A stretch of DNA of 64,000 nucleotides. Source: Bin76 sp963665765. GTDB lineage: Bacteria > Actinomycetota > Acidimicrobiia > Spongiisociales > ZC4RG35. Below are positions 41,145 through 49,890 of this stretch, piece after piece (position 1 is the stretch's first letter; every line of letters begins with the position of its first letter). The notes below the pieces were generated by a model that had not been told where the DNA came from, did no database searches, and saw only the letters and a program-made list of their open reading frames with translations. The position numbers and the translations under genes were made by a program. The DNA is taken from positions 620,001 to 684,000 of the forward strand of contig OY762464.1 in assembly GCA_963665765.1 (NCBI GenBank). Direction: 5' to 3'.

Positions 41145-42713
41145 TTACCCGGGGGACGGTGGTGAAGCCTCGGGGGCACCGACTCGGAGCCATTCTGACA
41201 CGTCCACGCCGATTCGCGATGCTTGTGAGGCGAACCGTTGGACGGCTGCCGCCGCGACCTCGGGACGAAGCCGCGCCACAGCAGTGTAAACGTCATCCCC
41301 GTGGGCTATGAACTGCCAGTTCGACGACTCGCAGGTCGCTACGACTGCGCCGCCTTCAGTGGCAGCGAACCGCGGCATGGTCACCCTAAACGGGCTCTGC
41401 TCGAATCCGGCTCGGACAAAGCTCCCGTCTGCAGGCTGGATCATCGCATCCGTGCGGTTGTCCCCTTCGACTCTTAGGCGCATCATGGGGAATGCCCGCG
41501 TTTGGTCTGCCTCCGTCTCGTCTTCCTGAGACTGGTTAATTCTCACACTGTCGCATACCGGCTGGATGCACAGCCAATAGCGGTCTGATTGATCTCGAAC
41601 CACTACTCCGAGTTCGAGCCTGGGCGCTACGTCGCCCAAGGGGAACGAAGACATCAAGGCTGCCAGAGCCTTGCTAGACCCCGCGGCCCCGACGAGCGAA
41701 GCGGTCAATTTTCGCGCCAGGCTTGTGTTGGCCCTTCCGATGCCTGCTTTGAGCAGTCCGAGAGCCACAGACCTTCGCACTAGGCTCTCGTCGTCCAGTT
41801 GGCGGAGGTTTGCAGGAAGGTTCTGGGTGCCCCTTAGGTGTTGAGCCAGGTCGGCAGGGTCCTTGAGCGGTTTGTCCTCGAGGAACTGCTCTACAACTTC
41901 GTCGTTCCAGACTTCACCCACTCGCTCCTCCAGCAGGGCCTGCTCGAAGTCGGTGGCGAGAAGCCGTACGAACTGTGATCCAGCGTCGGAAGGCTCTGGC
42001 AGCAGCGCTCTGTGCACTAAGGCACCGATGTCCAAATCGGGCCCGAAACTCGCAAGGATCCGAGGGGCCGCCTCGCGTAGCACATTGATCCCGCGGAACG
42101 CGAACTCGGGCATTAGGCCTTTGAAGACCATTTCAAGGTCCTCTCGGATCATCCTCGGCAGGTCGCTGTATTCGGCGGTTCGGCGATCCTGTCCGTCGAT
42201 ACGAGTTACTCCCGGCTTGCCGAAGACGAGCACAATCGTGCTGTCGCGTTCGAGTATGAAGTCGCCAGCAGGGTTGAAGTCCGCATCATGCCCCAGCCGA
42301 TCACCCACCCTCTCAAGGTCTTCCTCGCCGGTGAACACGACGATTACTGTCAGACGGCCTCTACTCTTCTCAGCAATGGCGTCGATTGCGGCGACTGTCG
42401 CTGCGTAAGACCCGTTCAACAGCCAGTCGAGTATTACCAAATCCGCTATCTTGGCGCTCCTAAGCGCCAGGTCCACTAGGTCGGAGTCGGGACCGAACTC
42501 GATTACGCTGCACACGATGCTCTCGGCAAGGAAGGCCCTGACGAACATTGACGGGTAAACCGGCGTCTGGTCTTCGTCAGTGGGTTCTATGAGACCGGGT
42601 TCTGGTTCGTCGGAGAGTTCCTCGGCATGCAGCAGCTCTAACTCCCGATAGTCGTTGTTTACACGGTCATCAATAAGAACCGCCGTCCGGAAGAAGTCGC
42701 CGACGGCGTTCAT
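41145..42713 (-). CDS. Receiver-domain response regulator of a methylase-linked conflict operon
   Basis: A 522-residue protein. Residues 1-180 form an enlarged receiver domain with all canonical residues: acidic pair Asp15-Asp16 in VLIDDR, phosphoacceptor Asp96 in VILDWLL, Thr128 in VVFTGEE and Lys166 in LVFGKPG. A stretch near 30-75 is inserted compared with CheY. Residues 190-522 contain no DNA-binding motif or enzyme signature I recognise; they are partly helical with a later beta-rich part. It overlaps the stop of the GHKL/histidine-kinase gene by 4 bases, so the pair should form a phosphorelay. The output is probably an effector, not a classical transcription factor; this is inference. 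Confidence 0.8.
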   Translation of the reverse strand: MNAVGDFFRTAVLIDDRVNNDYRELELLHAEELSDEPEPGLIEPTDEDQTPVYPSMFVRAFLAESIVCSVIEFGPDSDLVDLALRSAKIADLVILDWLLNGSYAATVAAIDAIAEKSRGRLTVIVVFTGEEDLERVGDRLGHDADFNPAGDFILERDSTIVLVFGKPGVTRIDGQDRRTAEYSDLPRMIREDLEMVFKGLMPEFAFRGINVLREAAPRILASFGPDLDIGALVHRALLPEPSDAGSQFVRLLATDFEQALLEERVGEVWNDEVVEQFLEDKPLKDPADLAQHLRGTQNLPANLRQLDDESLVRRSVALGLLKAGIGRANTSLARKLTASLVGAAGSSKALAALMSSFPLGDVAPRLELGVVVRDQSDRYWLCIQPVCDSVRINQSQEDETEADQTRAFPMMRLRVEGDNRTDAMIQPADGSFVRAGFEQSPFRVTMPRFAATEGGAVVATCESSNWQFIAHGDDVYTAVARLRPEVAAAAVQRFASQASRIGVDVSEWLRVGAPEASPPSPG

Positions 42714-45598
42714 GGTCTCGCCGTCCGTTCGCGTAATACAAACTCGGAACCGTCATGGCATTCACCGAGGCTTATGGACCAGCCAGCCCTGTCGAGTACT
42801 TGGCTGGCTATGGCGAGACCCAGACCCCTCCCGCCGGGTTTGGTAGTAAATCCGAAATCGAACACCTGATCAGCTATGTCCTCTGGTATACCGGGACCGG
42901 TGTCGCGCACCACCAGCGCGTCGCCGCGCGCGTCAAGCTCAATGAGGTTGGCTTGTGTGTATCCAACCTGTTGGATCCAGTACAGGCTGTTGTCAACGAG
43001 GTTGATAAAAACTGGATAGAACGTCGAGGCGTAGCCCTCGATCTCGACCGCCTGAAACCCCCGGCTTGGGCGAATCTCGGTGTCTGCGGCGCGCAGGCGC
43101 TCTCTAAACAACTCGCCGAGGAACCGTGAGATGTCGCTGCCCTTGATGGTCGTTTTCGCCCGGCGCACTCTCTGTTGCATTGGGGTCAGCAGAGTGAGAT
43201 AGCTGTCTAGATGGTCGAAGTCTCGCCTGAAGTCTTTGTAGAGCCTGACCAGCTTCGGGTTTTTTCGTGCCCAAGACCCGACTCTTCGCACATTGCTTCG
43301 TATGCTGGAGACGATCGCCCGGAACTCGTGATCGACTACCGCCAGGGCCATTCCTAGCTGCACGAGTTCGAGCTGGGCATCTGCCTGTTGACGGAGTTCG
43401 ACGATCTCGGCGTCCGCTGCCGCCGCTAGATCGGTCGGCGTCGGCGCGGCGCTTGTGAACTCGAGTCTGCTCGCCTGAAGGAGCCGCGCGACTCGCCTGA
43501 GGGACCTGCTGGATTCTGCCGCGAGCGAGTCCACCATCCGCTCGAACTCAGCCTGCTCTCTGATCCACCCGCCGCTGTGGGATGCGCTCGGCTCGGCGAT
43601 GGTGTTCAGGCTCGTGTCGAAATCCGAGCGCAGGTCTCGTACGATAGACCGCACCCCTTCGCTTAGTTTCGCCAGAGCACGTCTGCCCTCCTGCTCCGCT
43701 GCACTGATCTGGTTTCTGGCTCCAACGATTCGCGATTGAACGAAGTCGCGCCGCTCCTGTTCGTCCAACTTGTATGCGGCCAGCCTCTTCTCGACTGCCG
43801 TGGCCAGTTCGTCCACCGCCTCAAGTGCGGGCTGGATATACGATTCAAGGACATCCTCGGCGCCTTGTTCGACCAATGCCATGTCCTGACGCATCGGTCC
43901 CGTCGGAGCGAAGCCCTCGGGCTCATCAAACTCCAAGGGCTCTGCAAGCTGGTGCAGAGCCCGCCTCGCTTCCGCGATCCGCCTCGTTGCGGGCTGCAGG
44001 CGATCAGCATCCTCGAGCTGTCCTTCGAGAGCTCGCACGATCTCCGACGCCATCGCACCGAAGCTCGTCTCGTCGAGGTATTGCACAGCCGCGGCGAGCT
44101 GGGCTCGCAGCCTCTTGCGACCCGCCGCGACCCTCCTGTCCCGCTGCTTGCGAAGCTTGTCCTCTCTGACCAGGCGCTCCCGGCCCTTCTCGAAAGCATC
44201 CGCCTCAACACCGCCTGCCCGAAAATACGTTGCGGCCAAGTATCCAAGTAGGTCAATTAGCAGACGTCGGAAGTCCGAGTATGCGCTTCCGCGCGTGAAC
44301 CCCTCGCGGCCTGCTTTCTCCTGCAAGTAGGGGTTCCTTTCGGTCGACAACCGCACAGCGCCGAACATCCGCCTATACGAGAAGAAGTAGTACCCGGCGC
44401 CCCGCGTGCGCCGCTCTTCAATCTCGAGGTAGTCAACATCCGGCCGGCCGTAGGGCTGCACCCGGATACCATCCATATACACATACAATCCCCCCACTCG
44501 TCGCAGCTTCCCGGCCATGTCGCCGAAAGCATCGGGGTCAAGCCTGGACTCGCTAGCGAGTCCCTGCACGACGCCGACCTCAAACGAGAACGATCCGCAG
44601 CGGGGTCGCCGCGAGCCCCGGCGTTTCACCTCGAATTCCGTCGGCGGCTCGTCAAAGATCCTGATCGTACCTAAGAAGCGGCCATCATCGTCGAACTCGC
44701 CGGCAATGTGGTGGTCTGCCCGTTCGAAGTCGGCAACCTGGAAAAAGTCGCTCGGCTGCAGGAGGCTCTTGACGTCGCCCCCGCGGCGGTGGTCGACGAA
44801 ATCAACCGCGAAGCCAGGCGTCGTCGGCTTGCTGAGCCAGGCGTCGGTGAACCCGTACAGCGTCCTGTCAAACAACGACGCACCCTTGGATCCAGGACTC
44901 GTGATCTCGGCGGGAAGCTCTTCGGATACTGGAAAGATGAAGAACATTGTGCCGCTCACGCCGATCGATCCCAGGTCTGGCACGGCCCGGTATGGGTCGT
45001 CGGGCACGGCGTCCAGGACTGACCCGATCTCGTCCAGTTGACGTGACCAGGGCTCCAGGGAATCCAACGCGCGGAATTGAGCGATCGCATTCACGAGCGG
45101 ATCCTTCAGACGGGCCACATCGGCCGTGGTCAGCTCACCAGAGGCCAGTTCGACCAGGCCCACGGGAACGTCTCCCAGGTCGATGTGGGGAAGCTCGAAC
45201 ATCTTCCAGTTCACAAGAGCAGCTACCGCAGGAGTGTCCTTGCGCTTTGACACGACGAGCACCTGACTACCGAGGGCGGCTATCGCGAAGCGGCCGATGC
45301 CTTTTTCTCCGAGCTGCGTTCTCTCGCGCATTCCGCGGGGTTTCGTCACACCAGCTCGCTCCAGCTTCGACTCGGTGGCGATCGTCAGCCACGACTGCTC
45401 GAAACTCTCCCGGTCCATGCCGACGCCGTCATCGCTCACGACGAGCAGGTTGTGGACACGGAAGAAATCAGCCCGCACCCTTGTGGCGTACGCGTCGTGA
45501 GCGTTCTTGAACAGTTCGCTGATAGCTGTCGGAAGGTTCGCTATCTGCTGCCTACCCAGCATGTCGACCGCCCGGGCCCTAGCACTGAAACCGGTCAA
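42710..45598 (-). CDS. Double-GHKL protein: MORC/Hsp90-like ATPase fused to a histidine kinase
   Basis: A 962-residue soluble protein. The N-terminus is a MutL/Hsp90/MORC-type GHKL ATPase: ISELFKNAHDA (residues 26-36, Glu28/Asn32/Asp35), DDGVGM (56-61) and GEKGIG (97-102). The middle (about 490-740) is strongly helical and likely coiled coil. The C-terminus is a histidine kinase: VVDHEFRAIV with His757 as candidate phosphoacceptor, NLVDNSLYW (N-box), DTGPGIP (899-905) and FGFTTKPGGRGLGLA. No membrane segment is present. It starts 3 bases after the methyltransferase stop and overlaps the receiver gene. Likely role: a cytoplasmic DNA- or damage-sensing ATPase that signals to the receiver protein. 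Confidence 0.85.
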   Translation of the reverse strand: MTGFSARARAVDMLGRQQIANLPTAISELFKNAHDAYATRVRADFFRVHNLLVVSDDGVGMDRESFEQSWLTIATESKLERAGVTKPRGMRERTQLGEKGIGRFAIAALGSQVLVVSKRKDTPAVAALVNWKMFELPHIDLGDVPVGLVELASGELTTADVARLKDPLVNAIAQFRALDSLEPWSRQLDEIGSVLDAVPDDPYRAVPDLGSIGVSGTMFFIFPVSEELPAEITSPGSKGASLFDRTLYGFTDAWLSKPTTPGFAVDFVDHRRGGDVKSLLQPSDFFQVADFERADHHIAGEFDDDGRFLGTIRIFDEPPTEFEVKRRGSRRPRCGSFSFEVGVVQGLASESRLDPDAFGDMAGKLRRVGGLYVYMDGIRVQPYGRPDVDYLEIEERRTRGAGYYFFSYRRMFGAVRLSTERNPYLQEKAGREGFTRGSAYSDFRRLLIDLLGYLAATYFRAGGVEADAFEKGRERLVREDKLRKQRDRRVAAGRKRLRAQLAAAVQYLDETSFGAMASEIVRALEGQLEDADRLQPATRRIAEARRALHQLAEPLEFDEPEGFAPTGPMRQDMALVEQGAEDVLESYIQPALEAVDELATAVEKRLAAYKLDEQERRDFVQSRIVGARNQISAAEQEGRRALAKLSEGVRSIVRDLRSDFDTSLNTIAEPSASHSGGWIREQAEFERMVDSLAAESSRSLRRVARLLQASRLEFTSAAPTPTDLAAAADAEIVELRQQADAQLELVQLGMALAVVDHEFRAIVSSIRSNVRRVGSWARKNPKLVRLYKDFRRDFDHLDSYLTLLTPMQQRVRRAKTTIKGSDISRFLGELFRERLRAADTEIRPSRGFQAVEIEGYASTFYPVFINLVDNSLYWIQQVGYTQANLIELDARGDALVVRDTGPGIPEDIADQVFDFGFTTKPGGRGLGLAIASQVLDRAGWSISLGECHDGSEFVLRERTARP

Positions 45599-45601
45599 GA
45601 G

Positions 45602-46828
45602 TCAGACCTCATCAACGCCCGGCTCCCGCGGTGAACCGGGGGTCAGTTCCGCGAGTTCGCCCGCGTTGGCGCGTGCGTCCACTACATGTTCCACAAGGTG
45701 TCGACCAAAGCACTCCGCAAGCACGACCGGAACAGCGTTACCGATCTGCTTCGCTTGAGATGTCAGGCTCCCCGTGAAATGGAAATAATCCGGGAAGGTC
45801 TGCAACCGCGCCGCTTCCCGCGCGCTGAGTGCCCGATCCTGGCTGGGGTGGCCAAAACGCCCGTTGCTGTAACTGATACACCTTGTCGTTAGGGCGGGCG
45901 CCGGTTTGTCCCAACTCAGCCGACCGTACACATCGGTGTGGCCACCAAAGCCGCCTCTATGGCAGTCGGGCCACAGATGCAATGGCCAGTCCCGCCGATC
46001 GCCGCCCTCTGGGGTCGCGCGAATTCGCTCGAGATTCAAGCTCGACAGGCTCATGGCCCTGTGGCTACTTACCGTTGACCGGCCACCGCCAGCGGTGATC
46101 GGCGGCAGAGTGCCTATCCAATCCCGGACCGTAGTGTGCAGACTGTCGGCTGCGGGGCCATGCGTGGGTGGCGGGATGCCGATTTCGCCGAGTCGGCTGG
46201 CCACAAGAACCAGCCGACGCCTCGTCTGCGGCACGCCGTAGTCGGCGCTGGAGACAATGTCATAAGACACATGGTGTGTCTTGGTTATCTCCTCGACGAA
46301 CTCCGCGAAGAGCCCTTGCGCGGCTGACCGGCGCCGCATCCCTGGGACGTTCTCAACAAAGATCAACTCTGGGTTCAAGTCCACCACGAATCGTAGGAAT
46401 TCAAGCAGCAGAAACGACCGAGTGTCCTTGCTCGTAGGAGCGTGCCGATGGCCAGCGAATGGCTGGCACGGAGCGCACCCGGCGAACAGCCGAATAGATC
46501 CTGCCGATTGTTGCAGCACAGCATCGACCTCTTCGGTCCGCACTTCGCGGATATCTCGTTCAATGACTTTTGTCGTCGGGAAGTTCAACCGGAATGTCGC
46601 AGCCGCGTCTTGTTCCCAATCGACAGCGAGGACCGGTTTCATCCCGGCTCTGGTGAAGCCAAGGCTCGTCCCTCCGCATCCCGAGAAGAAGTCAGCCAAG
46701 ACGACCGGAGAATTTGTCACACCGGACCGCACGATCTCGCCGCGCTCGTCCTGGATTGCCACGGTTTTGAAGGGATCCATAGATCCATCCGGTAGATGAC
46801 CATTGGGTGCCGCCTCGGGGGATTTCAT
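45602..46828 (-). CDS. DNA (cytosine-5-)-methyltransferase
   Basis: A 408-residue C5-cytosine methyltransferase. Motif I is FFSGCGGTSLGF, the catalytic Cys is in CAPCQPF (motif IV), motif VI is ENVPGM, motif VIII QTRRR, motif IX RLQTFPDYF and motif X QIGNAVP. The target-recognition region lies near 235-320 and does not reveal the site. It leads a three-gene operon with the double-GHKL and receiver genes. No restriction endonuclease of ordinary type is adjacent; a Vsr nuclease lies 0.9 kb upstream. The start may be ATG 46828 or the internal Met at residue 17. Confidence 0.93.
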   Translation of the reverse strand: MKSPEAAPNGHLPDGSMDPFKTVAIQDERGEIVRSGVTNSPVVLADFFSGCGGTSLGFTRAGMKPVLAVDWEQDAAATFRLNFPTTKVIERDIREVRTEEVDAVLQQSAGSIRLFAGCAPCQPFAGHRHAPTSKDTRSFLLLEFLRFVVDLNPELIFVENVPGMRRRSAAQGLFAEFVEEITKTHHVSYDIVSSADYGVPQTRRRLVLVASRLGEIGIPPPTHGPAADSLHTTVRDWIGTLPPITAGGGRSTVSSHRAMSLSSLNLERIRATPEGGDRRDWPLHLWPDCHRGGFGGHTDVYGRLSWDKPAPALTTRCISYSNGRFGHPSQDRALSAREAARLQTFPDYFHFTGSLTSQAKQIGNAVPVVLAECFGRHLVEHVVDARANAGELAELTPGSPREPGVDEV

Positions 46829-47739
46829 GGTGGTCAGCTTAGGAAGGACATGAGACAGCAGGAGAACAGGAGCCGAATTGTGCGCCAGGTGCTATTGATT
46901 GGACCCGCTATGAAGCGAGTGGATGACAACCGTCGGCGTCCTGGCTCGTGCCGCCGACTCCATCCCCGCAGCCCCGGATGGGGTCTTCAGGGTGGACCTG
47001 GCAGTTTCGCACGCGTGCCTCGCCTGACAGCCACCAGGTCCGCAAGTTACCGGGATCGGCTAGCAGCGTGCTTCAACATGTTGTAGAACGACTGCCCGTC
47101 GGCATGTGCCAACAAGTTGCTTTGATGGGCTTGAGTACGCAGTTCAGTTGACGCAGGACCGTCAAAGGTAGGATCACCGTTCCGTCCAGACTGCTTGCCC
47201 AGTTCACGCTCCATGACTCTTCGCTACTTGCTCGCTCATCTGCTTCCGCTGGTCACCAATCACGAAACTACACCCATCGGATAGCCCACACACCGGACCA
47301 GCCGCCCTCCCCTACCGACGCCAGAGTAATGATACACTTGCGGTGCTCAGTTGTGGGACCGGCTACTGCTTCGGTACCCGGCCTACGCACCGGTGGAGGG
47401 GTGCGGTGACGGCCTGTGCTTTTCAGCAGCGGAGCAACCATGCCCCTCTCCCTTAGATTGGTGAGCGCCAAGTGGCGCAACTGGTCCAGCATCCGGCCCG
47501 AAGCTTCGCGTAGTAGCTTCCATGCCTGCCAATCCCACAGCCTTCCCTTCCCGTGTCAGGGCTCAGGGATGCGCTACGCCACCCAGCCCTGCTCCAAAGA
47601 TTCGCGTCCGCCCTTCGCTATCGATAAGGACTGATCCGCCGGGACACCCCCGGAACGGCGGCCTCCCAGGGTGGCTGCGACAGGTACGACCATCCGAGGA
47701 TCACGCGTCTGGACCCTTGCTGATGGATGTGCAGTGGGA
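46829..47739. other. 0.9-kb gap between dcm and vsr with no recognisable gene
   Basis: Both flanking genes are on the minus strand, yet no frame here has a recognisable domain. Short frames of 60-96 codons on both strands look compositionally random and lack ribosome sites. The stretch has several G/C inverted repeats, for example GCCGTTCCGGGGGTGTCCC on the minus strand near 47640-47670. It may be a decayed gene, a non-coding RNA or the scar of an insertion. Confidence 0.4.
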
Positions 47740-48153
47740 CTATCGGTTGCGTACAGTCCCTTCGACACGGTCAGCGGCGGTGCTGGTGTCTTCATGTTCC
47801 CAGATACGTACCACCGTCCAGCCTGCCTCGGCCAGTTCTATGTCCGTTCTGCGGTCGCGCTCTACGTTGGTGTCAAGTTTTCGGCGCCACCAGCCCGCGT
47901 TGGTTTTAGGCGAGGATCCGTGTTCGGGGCATCGGTGCCAGAAGCAACCGTCGACAAATACGGCCACACGTACTCGGGTGAACACGATGTCTGGTCGGGT
48001 CCCGCCTAACTGGGGAAGGGGCATGTTCACGCGGTATCGGAGTCCTCTGCGGTGGAGTTCGCGTCGGATGGTCATCTCGGGAGTGGTGTGACGATTCCTC
48101 ACTCGGCTCATCTGAGCCGACTTGGCCGCCGAGGGTGCAACTAGTTGAGTCAC
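47740..48153 (-). CDS. vsr: Very short patch repair (Vsr) endonuclease
   Basis: A 137-residue Vsr-family nuclease: SRVRNRHTTPEMTIRREL, the catalytic Asp in RPDIVFTRVRVAVFVDGC, FWHRCPEH, and FW-like WWRRKLDTNVERD followed by WTVVRIWEHE. Vsr nicks T:G mismatches created by deamination of 5-methylcytosine and normally sits beside a C5 methyltransferase; in some conflict systems Vsr-like nucleases are the cutting component. It is on the same strand as the methylase, 912 bases upstream. Starts at GTG 48153; ATG 48111 would shorten it by 14 residues. Confidence 0.9.
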   Translation of the reverse strand: MTQLVAPSAAKSAQMSRVRNRHTTPEMTIRRELHRRGLRYRVNMPLPQLGGTRPDIVFTRVRVAVFVDGCFWHRCPEHGSSPKTNAGWWRRKLDTNVERDRRTDIELAEAGWTVVRIWEHEDTSTAADRVEGTVRNR

Positions 48154-48378
48154 AGCCTTGACGTTACCTGACTAAACCGCTCAACCAATGGTGATCACCA
48201 TCAAAGGACCCGTGCTCTCTGTTGGACTCATGACGTTACGGGCCTTAAGGACCCGCTAGAGCTTGAGAGCCGTAGCACACTAGATGGATAGTTCCAAGGG
48301 GTGGGTTAATCCACTGTTTTGGGGTTGAGGGTGTCCAGAATCCGGGGTGAAAACCATTTACCAACCCGGAGGACTGGT

Positions 48379-49332
48379 ATGAACCCGGATCTGGACGCCC
48401 TTGTTGTTGGATTGTACGTCACGATTGATGATCTGCTGAACGAGAATCGGTGGTGGACACCGAAAAAGACCCACGGTAGGAATCGCTCCCAAGCTGTCCG
48501 ACGCCGAGCTGATCACACTGGCGGTAATACAGACCCTGTTGGGATACACCTCAGAAGCCCGTTTCATCCGCTACGCCAAAAGCACATCTGTGCTCCTGGT
48601 TTCCCTATCTGCCCACCAGGTCGGGCTACAACAAGCGCCTGCGGGCCAGCATCCCGACGATGCAACACGTATTCGGATACTTGACCAGAGCTGCGCCGTC
48701 TTGGCATGATGACCTGTGGCTGTTGGACTCCACACCAGTCGAATGCGGACGCAGCCGCCAAACCCAACAACGCTCCGACCCGCCCGGATGGACCGAAATG
48801 CGGTTACAGCGCTTCTCATTCCAGATACTTTTGGGGTTTGCGTCTCCATCTGGTGGCCACCCCATCGGGTCTGCCCATCACCTGGGCGTTAGCCGGAGCC
48901 AAAACAGACGAACGCAGCACCGCTTTGGAGATGATCAACCACGCACGCCTGGCCCGACAGGGTCAGACCATCATCGCCGACAAAGGCTACCGCAGCGCCG
49001 CCTTCGAGGAGGATCTCAACCAAGCAGGCATGACCCTCATCCGACCGGCCACCAAAAAAGAACAGCCCCGATCGGGAACCCGGTTTCTGAAACCGTTGCG
49101 TCAGATCATTGAATCGGTCAACAACACTTTCAAAACCCAACTTGATCTCGAACGGCATGGGGGGCGCACCAGACCAGGTGTAGTAGCACGCATTCTGCAA
49201 CGGCTCCTAGCCCTCACCGCCGTCATCTGGCACAACGAAACCACCAACCAACCAGGACCAGCCCGCTCCCTCACCGCCTGGCCAGGTGAACGCGGTGCAG
49301 TGGAGGGAGTTGACTCAAGAAAAATCCTCTGA
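48379..49332 (+). pseudogene. IS982-family-like transposase with multiple frameshifts
   Basis: Pieces of an actinobacterial IS982-type DDE transposase appear in order but in different frames: DALVVGLYVTIDDLLNENRW from ATG 48379, then PKLSDAELITLAVIQTLLGY, then FPYLPTRSGYNKRLRA and DLWLLDSTPVECGRS, then YSASHSRYFWGLRLHLV through IIADKGYRSAAF, IESVNNTFKTQLDLERHGGR and ALTAVIWHNE. DSTPVECGRS and ADKGY carry the first two catalytic Asp residues, and the Glu is in IESVNNT. At least three frame changes break it, so it is inactive. The element would begin before 48379; no clear pair of terminal inverted repeats was found. Confidence 0.82.
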
Positions 49333-49557
49333 TGGCGAGCGGACAATCCGGAAGACAGGTTGGGTCCCAACCCTCCTTACGCAAGCCGCGCAGATCAGGG
49401 ACACCCCACCATCGCCCTTTAGGGCCACAAAGAAGTAGGACAGGTCATCAGATGCGAACTCTCGGCAGTTATCGCAATAGGGAAGTCTCGTGTTTTTCAC
49501 ACGACGATAAGCCGGACATTCATAGCCGGGTATCTTCTCCCAATCTTCTTTGGACAT
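49315..49557 (-). CDS. Small protein with three Cys pairs, 3' end merged with the IS relic
   Basis: An 80-residue frame starting MSKEDWEKIPGYECPAYRR, with CDNC and CAAC pairs that would suit a zinc ribbon. I do not recognise the family. Its last residues (RIVRSPSEDFS) are encoded where the transposase relic ends, so the original C-terminus was probably lost to the insertion. No good ribosome site precedes ATG 49557. Confidence 0.4.
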   Translation of the reverse strand: MSKEDWEKIPGYECPAYRRVKNTRLPYCDNCREFASDDLSYFFVALKGDGGVSLICAACVRRVGTQPVFRIVRSPSEDFS

Positions 49558-49890
49558 AACGAACAGGTCTATCTGACGGTGCAGACGCAAGGTTACCCAA
49601 GTGGAGCCAGAGGGACGAAATAGAGGCCTTTCCGAGGAAGGACGCACGGCCCTTCTGGGATCATTGCCTGCGAAGGAGTGGGGTTGTCACACCCTGACTG
49701 GTACAGTAGATCCACGATCCAACAGACAGGCCCGCGAGAGTGATTGCATGCCCAGAAATCAACTTCCCGACCGGACCCCCCTGCTGTGTCCCCTTTGAGG
49801 CACATGGTTCGCCGAGGGGGACAACCAACCACCAAGCCCTCGGATCCCAAAGGGAGGATGCCTCTCTCTCACATCGGATCACCATAACTC

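Noticed and set aside
46829..47739. Group II intron or retron between dcm and vsr
   Set aside because: No reverse transcriptase frame, no domain V-like hairpin and no GUGYG-type 5' end found on either strand.
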